A stretch of 64,000 nucleotides of DNA. Source: Rheinheimera tangshanensis. GTDB taxonomy: Bacteria; Pseudomonadota; Gammaproteobacteria; Enterobacterales; Alteromonadaceae. Within the stretch, counting starts at the first letter, position 1, and each line of letters opens with the position of its first letter. The DNA lies in contig NZ_BMLH01000010.1 in assembly GCF_014645135.1 (NCBI RefSeq), forward strand, positions 93,478 through 157,477, in the 5' to 3' direction. Positions 47,242-54,874 of the stretch are shown in pieces. Position numbers and translations under genes: made by a program. The notes beneath the pieces were generated by a model. It did no database searches, was not told the origin of the DNA, and was given only the letters and a program-made list of their open reading frames with translations.

Positions 47242-48815
47242 AAAATCTGATTGCCGACGGCGTCTCAGCGGGCTGGTCTTATCTGGATGCGTCCACTTTA
47301 ACGGCCGACAAACACTTTGAAGCTGATGTGGTGATAGTAGGTTCTGGTGCTGGCGGAGCAATGGCCGCTGAACAATTAAGTCTTGCCGGATTCAAAGTAA
47401 TATTACTGGAAATGGGGGCTTTGTACGAAGGCAAAGATTTTAAACAGCAGGAGCGCTGGGCGTACCCTGCGTTGTATCAGGATGGAGCTGGCCGGAAAAC
47501 TCTTGATCAGAGTATAGGCATATTACAGGGACGCACTGTGGGTGGTTCGACGACAGTGAATTGGACTACCTCTATCCGTACTCCTGAAAACACTCTGGAT
47601 TACTGGCGTGCTGAATTTGGCTCCGATTTTACCTCAGAGAATTTGGCCCCTTATTTTCAGCAAGCAGAGCAGCGCTTGAATATTCATCCCTGGCCGGTAC
47701 CACCAAATAGCAATAATGATAAATTGCGACAAGGCTGCGAGGCGTTAGGCTGGCAATACACGGTGATCAACCGTAATGTCAGCGGCTGTGCGAACCTTGG
47801 ATATTGTGGTATGGGCTGTCCCATCAATGCGAAGCAGTCGATGCTGGTCAGCACTATTCCAGCCGCTATGCAAGCTGGCGCTATGTTAATCAGCCGGGTG
47901 TCGGCGCGAGAACTAAAATGGCAGCATGGACAAGTACAGTCTCTGGTGGCTGTGCCTGTAGACTCGTATTTTCATGCTGATTTCAAAATAAAGCTCAGCT
48001 TCAAAGCCAAACATTACATAGTGGCTGCAGGTGCTATAGGCTCACCAGCTTTACTGCTGCGTTCTAAAGTACCGAATCCTTCCGGGCGTTTAGGCAAGCA
48101 TACCTACTTGCACCCCAGTGTCATTTCCGGGGCCTTATTTGAGGAGACGATAGCTGGCCACAGTGGGGCACCTCAATCTATTTATTCTGATCAGTTTGTT
48201 TGGCCGTCGAATGGGCAGGCTGGATTTAAATTAGAAGTGCCACCATTACACCCAGTGTTAATGGCGACTAAACTGACGGGACTGGCACAATCTCATGCAG
48301 CGTTGATGCAGCAGTTTAATCAGTTACAGGTGGTGATTGCATTGCTGCGGGATGGCTTTCATCCGGATAGTCAGGGCGGGACTGTGTTGTTATCCGACAA
48401 TGGCGAACCCGTAGTGGATTACCCTATATCCGATTATTTATGGCAGGGCGTGCAAACTGCTTATCTGGCTATGGCTGAGCTACAATTTGCAGCCGGTGCA
48501 AAGTCGGTTTTACCCATTCATCAGGATGCAGAGTTATATCGCAGCTGGCAGCACGCCCGACAGGCGATCCAGGCTCTGCCTCTGCAAAGGTATCGTGCTA
48601 CTCTGGCATCTGCCCATGTGATGGGGGGCTGCAATATGAGCGCTGATCCGGCGAAGGGAGTCGTCAATTTGTCAGGCCGTCATCATCAATTAGAGAATTT
48701 GTCGGTATTTGATGGCTCGGTACTGCCGACAAGTTTAGGTGCGAATCCGCAGTTAACTATTTATGCTTTGGTGTCTGTATTTACTGATCGATTACGAACC
48801 TTATTATCTGCTTAA
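47238..48815 (+). CDS. GMC family FAD oxidoreductase
   Basis: A 525-residue flavoprotein with the FAD-binding GSGAGG at 35-40, GGSTTVNWTTSIR, the cysteine-rich GYCGMGC, and the active-site His (AHVMGGCNM) and Asn (GANPQLTIY) near the C terminus. It probably oxidises an alcohol, sugar or sterol-like substrate; the substrate cannot be read from the sequence. It lacks a signal peptide and may be exported with the Tat partner upstream. No cytochrome subunit is present. Confidence 0.87.
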   Translation: MKNLIADGVSAGWSYLDASTLTADKHFEADVVIVGSGAGGAMAAEQLSLAGFKVILLEMGALYEGKDFKQQERWAYPALYQDGAGRKTLDQSIGILQGRTVGGSTTVNWTTSIRTPENTLDYWRAEFGSDFTSENLAPYFQQAEQRLNIHPWPVPPNSNNDKLRQGCEALGWQYTVINRNVSGCANLGYCGMGCPINAKQSMLVSTIPAAMQAGAMLISRVSARELKWQHGQVQSLVAVPVDSYFHADFKIKLSFKAKHYIVAAGAIGSPALLLRSKVPNPSGRLGKHTYLHPSVISGALFEETIAGHSGAPQSIYSDQFVWPSNGQAGFKLEVPPLHPVLMATKLTGLAQSHAALMQQFNQLQVVIALLRDGFHPDSQGGTVLLSDNGEPVVDYPISDYLWQGVQTAYLAMAELQFAAGAKSVLPIHQDAELYRSWQHARQAIQALPLQRYRATLASAHVMGGCNMSADPAKGVVNLSGRHHQLENLSVFDGSVLPTSLGANPQLTIYALVSVFTDRLRTLLSA

Positions 48816-48825
48816 GCCATACAGT

Positions 48826-48849
48826 GTGGACAGTGCCCAGGCTGTCCAC
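48826..48849. terminator. Hairpin after the GMC oxidoreductase gene
   Basis: GTGGACAG pairs perfectly with CTGTCCAC around an eight-base loop, 11 bases after the stop. There is no T tract, so it may mainly stabilise the 3' end. The rest of the 281-base gap to 49096 is AT-rich with a palindrome near its end. Confidence 0.5.
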
Positions 48850-49046
48850 AAATCTGTACTATTTTAAAGTCAGCTATCCTAAGTTTTTCCTCTCTGAACT
48901 AGAAAAATACAAAATTTTTGGTTTAATTCATTGTTGTAATTATTTTGTTAACCATGTGTTTTATTTGTGAGTTCCTTAGGCGGTGCAAATAAAATACCTA
49001 GTTGCTGAGCGACATGGAGTGATATGTCTGGCTGTATCAGCTGGTC

Positions 49047-49066
49047 GCAATCTGATATCAGATTGC
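49047..49066. promoter_or_regulatory. Perfect 20-bp palindrome upstream of the GG-leader peptide
   Basis: GCAATCTGATATCAGATTGC is identical to its reverse complement. It ends 30 bases before the ATG at 49097. It could be an operator for a dimeric regulator or, if transcribed, a leader hairpin. Confidence 0.6.
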
Positions 49067-49096
49067 TAAACTTAGTCAGTCTCCAGGAGAGATACC

Positions 49097-49315
49097 ATGC
49101 GTGAATTAACTTCAGAACAAGTTGAGCAAGTTAGTGGTGGAGCTATGCCAGAAAGTGCGGCCGCATTTGGGTTGGCGTTAGTTATTGGCAATGCCAGTTT
49201 TGGTTCAGGATTTGGCTTGGTTAGTGCAGGTTTAGCTTTTGCATCTGCACCACTTGCAGTAAGTGCTATGCTTGGATTGGCATTTTATTCAGGTTACAGA
49301 TTATTTAAGTACTAA
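49097..49315 (+). CDS. Bacteriocin-like peptide with double-glycine leader
   Basis: A 72-residue precursor. The first 15 residues, MRELTSEQVEQVSGG, match the double-glycine leader cut by C39-type ABC exporters (LxxEQ..VSGG). The 57-residue core is small-residue-rich and hydrophobic with several GxxxG-type steps (GNASFGSGFG) and an aromatic/basic tail (YSGYRLFKY), like class II bacteriocins and microcins that insert in membranes. AGGAGAG lies eight bases before the ATG. No exporter/peptidase gene is in the window. A non-antimicrobial secreted peptide is the main alternative. Confidence 0.75.
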   Translation: MRELTSEQVEQVSGGAMPESAAAFGLALVIGNASFGSGFGLVSAGLAFASAPLAVSAMLGLAFYSGYRLFKY

Positions 49316-49318
49316 AAT

Positions 49319-49350
49319 TAAAAGGTGGGGCATTAATGCTCCACCTTTTA
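49319..49350 (+). terminator. Attenuator-like hairpin between peptide and partner gene
   Basis: AAAAGGTGG-G-GCATTAATGC-T-CCACCTTTT folds into a long stem with a single G-T pair, just after the peptide stop, and ends in TTTT. It overlaps the AGGAG of the next gene by one base. Partial readthrough would give much more peptide than partner protein. Confidence 0.7.
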
Positions 49351-49361
49351 GGAGCATAGCT

Positions 49362-49655
49362 ATGACTTCTGAATATTGCAATCTATTGATAGTGCTGGTT
49401 TTAGTCGGATATCTCTTTTATATGAGTTTTACGTCAGAGATAAATGATCAGAAGCATCTTGAAAAAATTAAGCATGAAATGCTTGAGGACTCAGAGCAAT
49501 ATTTTGCAGAGTCTGCAAATCTATACAGAGCATTCAACAAGAACAGAAACAAAACCATCATAGAATACTGGCGCACACATTCTATAAGTCTGCGTTGTGC
49601 TGAAATTGTTGTTTTAGAAAGGGTCAATACTTTTAAGCATTCAGCCGAGCATTAG
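49362..49655 (+). CDS. Small membrane protein, candidate immunity partner
   Basis: A 97-residue protein with one N-terminal membrane helix (about 6-24, LLIVLVLVGYLFYMSF) and a charged, helical cytosolic-type remainder. Start set by AGGAG (49350-49354) seven bases before the ATG. I recognise no family. Position directly after a bacteriocin-like peptide gene, on the same strand, makes an immunity or accessory role plausible, but this rests on context only. Confidence 0.7.
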   Translation: MTSEYCNLLIVLVLVGYLFYMSFTSEINDQKHLEKIKHEMLEDSEQYFAESANLYRAFNKNRNKTIIEYWRTHSISLRCAEIVVLERVNTFKHSAEH

Positions 49656-49671
49656 TGCTTGGCTGAATTTG
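49639..49671 (+). terminator. Terminator at the end of the 97-residue protein gene
   Basis: A 12-bp stem (ATTCAGCCGAGC with GCTTGGCTGAAT, one G-T pair) encloses the stop codon in its loop. It is followed by TTT and G's, and also lies just downstream of the convergent DUF3149 gene. Confidence 0.7.
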
Positions 49672-49685
49672 GGGGCACATTTACA

Positions 49686-49814
49686 TCACTCTGCATGTGA
49701 AGTTTTATATAAGAAATAACCAGCATAAAACAAACACAACCCAATCACTAAAGCCAAGCCTGTAAAAGAGATAAAGATCACTGGATCTTTCAAAAATTCT
49801 TGCCATATATTCAT
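49686..49814 (-). CDS. DUF3149-like single-helix microprotein
   Basis: A 42-residue protein beginning MNIWQEFLKDPVIFISFTG with one membrane helix (about 14-36) and a short Lys/His/Glu tail. The N-terminal 'FxxDPV' plus helix fits the small DUF3149 membrane-protein family. A good Shine-Dalgarno (GAGGA, seven bases before the ATG at 49814) supports it. The function is unknown. Confidence 0.7.
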   Translation of the reverse strand: MNIWQEFLKDPVIFISFTGLALVIGLCLFYAGYFLYKTSHAE

Positions 49815-49896
49815 GATCGTATCCTCGCTATTGACTGATGCTTTGAGTGTAGAAGCATTAGTTTTAGCAAAGCCTGATGTAGATCAAAGTTGGACT

Positions 49897-50406
49897 TTAG
49901 AGTCCTTCTAGCTGTTGGCTTTGTTGATACAGATCAAGAATTTCAGCGTCCAGTTGTTCAGCCGGTGCTTTTATTAGCACTAAATAGTGGTCAAGTAGCT
50001 GACTATGAGGCAGTAAATCGTCACTGTGGCTTAATTGATTAAACTGCTGCACCAATAACTGCTGTTCCAATTTCTCAGCGGCCAGTTCAGTACTCAGCAA
50101 TTGCTGGCGCAGAGCTTGTTGCATCTCTGATTCTAACCAAGGCGATGGCAAAGTACGGCGCAAAGAGCGGATAGATTGGGTCACTTCAGTGCTGAAATGT
50201 TTTAACAAATCTTCTAACTGCTTCAGTTGGGTTTCATCGAGGCTTTGCTGCTGTTTATCCAGATACAACAAAAACAGCAGCAAATTAATATTGACGCCAA
50301 AGTTGTCCTGCCATTGCAGACATAGCTCCTTTACAGCAGGGTACAGACTCAGGCTGTACTGCCAGAATGATTCAGGGTTAAGCGTTTTTTTGCCAGAATT
50401 CTGCAC
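49897..50406 (-). CDS. TIGR02444 / DUF2390 family protein
   Basis: A 169-residue, mainly helical cytosolic protein of unknown function. Its N-terminal FWQYSLSLYPAVKELCLQWQDNFGVNINLLL block marks the family, commonly found beside the yheS gene in marine gammaproteobacteria. The GTG start at 50406 is supported by GGAG seven bases upstream and overlaps the 3' end of yheS by 29 bases. Confidence 0.8.
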   Translation of the reverse strand: MQNSGKKTLNPESFWQYSLSLYPAVKELCLQWQDNFGVNINLLLFLLYLDKQQQSLDETQLKQLEDLLKHFSTEVTQSIRSLRRTLPSPWLESEMQQALRQQLLSTELAAEKLEQQLLVQQFNQLSHSDDLLPHSQLLDHYLVLIKAPAEQLDAEILDLYQQSQQLEGL

Positions 50407-52291
50407 TTTGTTGCTCCCATGCTTCCTGAGCTTCGAACCATTGTTCTTCCACTTCAGCTAGTTCCTTTTGGACTTTTTGTTGCTCTGCCAATGTTTTGGT
50501 TAATTCGGCTTTACGAACGGCATCATAAATCCCGACATCAGCTAAAGCGCTTTCAATTTGTTGTTGTTGCTGGTGTAGTTTTTCTTGCTGCTGTTCCAGC
50601 TTTTCAATTTTCTGCTTTAACGGTCGTTGTAAAGCACGTAATTCTGCTTCTAAGCGTTTTTGGTCTTTACGATTTTGTGCACTATGTGCAGTCACTATTT
50701 CGTCAGAGATTGAGGCTTGGTTACTGGCGCGTTGGTCTTGCTGCAACCACTGATAATAGTCGGCCAAATCACCATCAAAAGGTGCGACTTTGCCGTGAGC
50801 CACCAGATAAAACTCATCTGTAGTGCTACTGAGCAAATGTCTGTCGTGTGACACCACTACAATAGCACCTTCGAAGCTTTGCAAGGCCATGACAATGGCT
50901 TCCCGCATATCCAGATCTAAGTGGTTGGTGGGCTCGTCTAATAATAATAGGTTAGGTCGTTGATAGACCAATAAAGCTAATACCAAACGGGCTTTTTCAC
51001 CACCGGAAAAAGGTGCACAGGGAGATAAGGCTTTATCGCCATGAAAACCGAAGCCGCCAATATAATCGCGCAGCTGCTGTTCTGTTGCATCCGGCGCAAG
51101 GCGGACTAAATGCTGTAAAGGTGAATCCTGTGGCCTTAACGTTTCCAGCTGGTGCTGAGCGAAATAACCAATACTGACGCCATTGGCGTACCAGATTTCA
51201 CCAGCTTGTGGGGTTAAAGAGCCAGATAACAGTTTAATCAGCGTCGATTTACCTGCGCCGTTACGACCTAATAAGCCAATGCGGCTGCCTGGCAGTAGCT
51301 GAAAATTAATCTGCTGTAAAATAGCGGTGTCGCCATAACCTGCTTTGACGTTTTCCATTTTTAACAATGGGTTAGGTAAAGAGCGCGGATCTAAAAACTC
51401 AAACTGAAAAGGTGAATCCGCGTGCGCCGGTGCCAGCAACGTCATACGTTCCAGTGCTTTGATCCTGCTTTGCGCTTGTTTGGCTTTCGTCGCCTGAGCA
51501 CGGAAACGGTCAATATACTTTTGCAGGTGTGCCACCTGACGTTGTTGTTTTTCAAACATCGACTGATGTTGTGCCAAATGTTCGGCGCGCTGACGTTCGA
51601 ACTGGCTGTAATTGCCTTTGTATAAAGTTAAAGTCTGATTATCTATATGCGCCGTATTGTCTATCACAGCGTCGAGGAAATCACGGTCGTGACTGATCAA
51701 CAGTAAAGTGCCGCTAAATGAAGCCAGGTATTTCTCCAGCCACAATACGGCATCTAAGTCTAAGTGGTTGGTTGGTTCGTCCAACAACAACAATTCAGCA
51801 GGTTGCATTAACGCTTTGGCCAGGTTTAAACGCATACGCCAGCCACCGGAAAAGGACTTCACACTCTGTTGTTGCGCCGCACCGCTGAAGCCAAGACCAT
51901 CCAGCAAAACACCAGCTTTGGCTTCTGCTCTGTAGCCGTCTAAAGCATCAATCTGATGATGCACAGCGGCTAAATCGACACTGCCATCGGTAATTTTTAA
52001 CTGTTGTAGTAATGGGTAGAGTTTTTCGTCACCTTGCAACACATAGTCCATGGCCGAAATCTCAAGGGCTGGAGTTTCCTGCGCTACGGTCGAAATAGTC
52101 CAGCTGGATGGAATGGATACTGAACCAGCGTCAGGTTGTAGCTTTTGTTGCAGTAACGCAAAAAGGCTGGATTTGCCGCAGCCGTTGGCGCCAATAATTC
52201 CGACCTTTTGCCCCGGAAATACGGTAAGATCAGCACGTTGCAATAAGCAATTGATACCGCGTCGCAGCTCGACGTTTTGCAGTTGGATCAT
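50378..52291 (-). CDS. yheS: ABC-F ATPase YheS
   Basis: A 637-residue ABC-F protein, cytosolic and ribosome-linked, with no membrane domain. First ATPase domain: Walker A GANGCGKSS, signature SFSGGW, Walker B LLLLDEPTNHLD. Second: GRNGAGKST, FSGGEKAR, LLLLDEPTNHLD. The inter-domain linker holds the charged P-site tRNA interaction motif, and a C-terminal coiled coil (about 535-630) follows. The yheS-yheT-yheU set is contiguous in E. coli but split here. Confidence 0.94.
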   Translation of the reverse strand: MIQLQNVELRRGINCLLQRADLTVFPGQKVGIIGANGCGKSSLFALLQQKLQPDAGSVSIPSSWTISTVAQETPALEISAMDYVLQGDEKLYPLLQQLKITDGSVDLAAVHHQIDALDGYRAEAKAGVLLDGLGFSGAAQQQSVKSFSGGWRMRLNLAKALMQPAELLLLDEPTNHLDLDAVLWLEKYLASFSGTLLLISHDRDFLDAVIDNTAHIDNQTLTLYKGNYSQFERQRAEHLAQHQSMFEKQQRQVAHLQKYIDRFRAQATKAKQAQSRIKALERMTLLAPAHADSPFQFEFLDPRSLPNPLLKMENVKAGYGDTAILQQINFQLLPGSRIGLLGRNGAGKSTLIKLLSGSLTPQAGEIWYANGVSIGYFAQHQLETLRPQDSPLQHLVRLAPDATEQQLRDYIGGFGFHGDKALSPCAPFSGGEKARLVLALLVYQRPNLLLLDEPTNHLDLDMREAIVMALQSFEGAIVVVSHDRHLLSSTTDEFYLVAHGKVAPFDGDLADYYQWLQQDQRASNQASISDEIVTAHSAQNRKDQKRLEAELRALQRPLKQKIEKLEQQQEKLHQQQQQIESALADVGIYDAVRKAELTKTLAEQQKVQKELAEVEEQWFEAQEAWEQQSAEFWQKNA

Positions 52292-52379
52292 GGTGTTTTA
52301 GCCCAGACGAAAATTGGTTGCTACTCTAATCGCAAAGTGGCGACAAACCAAGAGCGCAAGCGGTTTTTTACCCAAAGTA

Positions 52380-52489
52380 ATTGGGGTTGCAGTGCTACGG
52401 CAAGGGTGAGAGACCCCCATTCGCATAGCTCACTGTGAATGGGGGAGTAAACGCAGCCAACAATGCTGCAGCGTCAAGTTCGCTGGGGC
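52380..52489 (+). repeat. ERIC-like structured intergenic repeat, copy B
   Basis: CCCCCATTCGCA (52414-52425) pairs with TGTGAATGGGGG (52434-52445), one G-T pair. It is flanked by GTTGCA on the left and CGCAGCCAACAATGCTGCAGCGTCAAG on the right in two blocks (52452-52478), then CTGGGG. The order and spacing match the minus strand of copy A at 43180-43290. It lies upstream of yheV in a 234-base gap that otherwise shows nothing. Confidence 0.6.
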
Positions 52490-52525
52490 TTGATGCGATA
52501 AAAGCCAGATTTGGAGAGTAAAAAT

Positions 52526-52732
52526 ATGACAGACAGAAAGAAAAAGCGTTTTATTGCCGGTGCAACTTGCCCACAGTGTAAGGCTGTCGACACCCTGATG
52601 TTGTTTATTGAAAATAATGTGGAAAAAGTGGAGTGTGTGCAATGTGGCCATCATATGGCACAACCTGAACAGCAGGTAGCAAAAGCTTCGCGTGCTGCTG
52701 AACAGGTGATAGGTGTGTTTAAACCCGAGTAA
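52526..52732 (+). CDS. yheV: YheV family putative zinc protein
   Basis: A 68-residue protein with two CxxC pairs (CPQC and CVQC) spaced like a zinc ribbon, in RFIAGATCPQCKAVDTLM...VECVQCGHHM, the YheV signature. GGAG precedes the ATG at 52526. The function is unknown; as in E. coli it is close to slyX and fkpA. Confidence 0.88.
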   Translation: MTDRKKKRFIAGATCPQCKAVDTLMLFIENNVEKVECVQCGHHMAQPEQQVAKASRAAEQVIGVFKPE

Positions 52733-52752
52733 ACCGGGTCACAGAATAAGTA

Positions 52753-52977
52753 TTAATAATGCGGTGGCGGCGGCTCTTCGTCGAGACGTAATATGCCACT
52801 GTCGTTACCCTGACTAATTTTTTCCGCCAGCAGCATCACCTGGCGCTGCAGCTTTTCAATACTTTTCTGGTGTTCATGCAACTCGTCGTTCAGGCTTTGC
52901 ACCACATCTTCCTGAAATGCCAGTTTGCTCTCTAAATCAATAAGTTGCTGTTGTAGCTCAACCACTTGTTCTGTCAT
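52753..52977 (-). CDS. slyX: SlyX family coiled-coil protein
   Basis: A 74-residue protein that is almost entirely one coiled coil (about 1-55, MTEQVVELQQQLIDLESKLAFQE...) with a proline-rich end EEPPPPHY, both typical of SlyX. Overlaps the WD40 gene by four bases. Confidence 0.93.
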   Translation of the reverse strand: MTEQVVELQQQLIDLESKLAFQEDVVQSLNDELHEHQKSIEKLQRQVMLLAEKISQGNDSGILRLDEEPPPPHY

Positions 52978-53957
52978 TGTTTAATCTCCCATACTTCGGC
53001 TACACCACTGGAACTTTCACTGATAATCTGAGTGTCATTCAAAAAAGCCACCGCATGGATCACAGCGCTGGCTGGTCTGCTATTAAGAATAGCTCTGACT
53101 TGCCATTGTTGTATTTTTTTCCCCGTTGCCACATCCCATAAAATTAAAGCTCTGGATGGAGAACCAGTCACCAGCCATTTGCCATTCGGACTAAAGCGGG
53201 CTGCGGTAATAATTTGTGCTCTGGATAACTCCAGCTGACTAATTTGCTTGCCTGTTTTTAAGTCCCAGATAAAAGCCTGTAATTCACTGCCTGCACTAAA
53301 GGCATAACGACCTTGCTGATCCAGTGCCACTTTAGTAACCCGGTTTGGGTGTGGAAAACTATAAATGATTTGTGCCGTTTCGGTATCCCACAGATAGGCA
53401 AAATGGTCATTAGAGCCTGTCAAAGCAAAACGACCGTTAGCGGACAGGTCGACTGAGTTCACATTTTCGGTATGGCCCAGAAATTCGATACGGCGACCGG
53501 AACTTAAGGTAATGTGCTGCACTTTACCGTCACTTTGGCCCACCAGCATATGGCGGCCAAAATCTGAGACGGCTAAGTCGCGGATAGTCGCGTCTTTAAC
53601 CGACCAAAAACCTATGTTGCGACCATCTTCCATTTGCCACAACGCAAAGTCTTTGCTGTCACCTGTTAGCAAATGACTGCCGCTTGGGCTCAAAGACAAA
53701 GATAAAATTTGATTGTCACTTTTTTTCTGATGACCCAGCGAATACAAAGCAGTATCGTTTTTCAGGTCCCAGACGGTCACACCCTGATCCAAAGCTGAGA
53801 CTGCAACCCGCGTTGATTGGTCATTTATGGCTGCGCCATAAGAAGGCGTTTCACTGTGTTGCACTTGCCGCACAGATTTTGGTTGAACTTCTGAGCAGGC
53901 AAAGAGACAAAATGCCAGAAAAATCGTCAGATATTTACAGCTATGGGTTAACGTCAT
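52974..53957 (-). CDS. WD40-repeat lipoprotein
   Basis: A 327-residue protein with a lipoprotein signal (lipobox LFAC, Cys about 21) and a beta propeller of about seven WD-like repeats (VTVWDL, AYLWDTETA, AFIWDLKTGK, LILWDVATGKK, AEVWEIK). It probably sits at the outer membrane facing the periplasm as a scaffold. The ATG at 53957 is used rather than a GTG at 53963. Translationally coupled to slyX, a combination I do not know from E. coli. Confidence 0.82.
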   Translation of the reverse strand: MTLTHSCKYLTIFLAFCLFACSEVQPKSVRQVQHSETPSYGAAINDQSTRVAVSALDQGVTVWDLKNDTALYSLGHQKKSDNQILSLSLSPSGSHLLTGDSKDFALWQMEDGRNIGFWSVKDATIRDLAVSDFGRHMLVGQSDGKVQHITLSSGRRIEFLGHTENVNSVDLSANGRFALTGSNDHFAYLWDTETAQIIYSFPHPNRVTKVALDQQGRYAFSAGSELQAFIWDLKTGKQISQLELSRAQIITAARFSPNGKWLVTGSPSRALILWDVATGKKIQQWQVRAILNSRPASAVIHAVAFLNDTQIISESSSGVAEVWEIKQ

Positions 53958-54053
53958 TAGCACAAACCGTTAGTATAGGGACGTTGAATAAAACCTTTAA
54001 ACTTATTAAAACACAATTTTGCAGCCAAACCTGCTTATTTATCGGAGAAATAC

Positions 54054-54815
54054 ATGCGTTTATTAACCAAGGTGTCGCTGATTGCGGCTACCGTTTTAAC
54101 TTTGTCTGCTTGTAACAAAGAAGCTGAGCAGCCAAAACCTTTAGTTTTAGATACTGATGCTGCAAAACAATCCTATAGTTTAGGTGTATCAGCTGGTCGT
54201 TTTATCGACACCACTATCAAAGAGCACGAGAAGTTAGGATTACCTTTAGCTTCAGACACTATAGTGCGTGGTATTCAAGACCAGTTAGCTGGCAAATCTC
54301 AGCTGACTGAAGAAGAAGTTCAGAAAGTGATGATGGCGCTGGAACAAACGGCGCGTGAGAAACAAGTGGAAGTGGCAAAAGCACAGGCTGAGCAAAATAT
54401 TGCTGCTGGTAAAGCTTATTTAGAAACTAACGCAAAGAAAGAAGGCGTGAAAGTAACTGAGTCAGGCTTGCAGTACGAAGTCATTCAGGCTGCCGATGGT
54501 CCAAAACCAGCTGCAACTGACGTAGTTCGTGTGCACTACACTGGTACTTTAGTGGATGGCACTGAATTTGACAGTTCAAAAGAACGTGGTCCAGCTCAGT
54601 TCCCGTTAAACCAGGTGATCAAAGGCTGGACTGAGGGCGTTCAATTGATGAACGTAGGTTCTAAGTTCAAATTCACTATTCCAGCTGAATTAGCTTATGG
54701 TGAGCGTGATATGGGTACTATCCCTGCGAACAGCGTTTTAGTATTCGATGTTGAACTGTTAGGTATTGGCGAAGAAGCTCCTGCTGCAGAAGAAGCTGCG
54801 GCTGAGAAGAAGTAA
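54054..54815 (+). CDS. fkpA: FKBP-type peptidyl-prolyl isomerase FkpA
   Basis: Periplasmic folding helper. The 253-residue protein has a signal with a lipobox-like end (LSACNK, Cys about 20), an N-terminal helical dimerisation domain (about 30-120) and a C-terminal FKBP domain (about 140-240, VRVHYTGTLVDGTEFDSS, GWTEGVQLM, PAELAYGER). The Cys suggests it is a lipoprotein here, unlike the soluble E. coli FkpA. The tail is Ala/Glu-rich. Confidence 0.92.
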   Translation: MRLLTKVSLIAATVLTLSACNKEAEQPKPLVLDTDAAKQSYSLGVSAGRFIDTTIKEHEKLGLPLASDTIVRGIQDQLAGKSQLTEEEVQKVMMALEQTAREKQVEVAKAQAEQNIAAGKAYLETNAKKEGVKVTESGLQYEVIQAADGPKPAATDVVRVHYTGTLVDGTEFDSSKERGPAQFPLNQVIKGWTEGVQLMNVGSKFKFTIPAELAYGERDMGTIPANSVLVFDVELLGIGEEAPAAEEAAAEKK

Positions 54816-54828
54816 TTTTTCACCCAAT

Positions 54829-54856
54829 AAAAAAGCGACCTGATGGTCGCTTTTTT
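54829..54856. terminator. Bidirectional terminator between fkpA and rsd
   Basis: AAAAAAGCGACC pairs with GGTCGCTTTTTT around TGAT, 14 bases after the fkpA stop. It also faces the convergent rsd gene. Confidence 0.93.
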
Positions 54857-54874
54857 GTACTGCAGAGATCAAAC

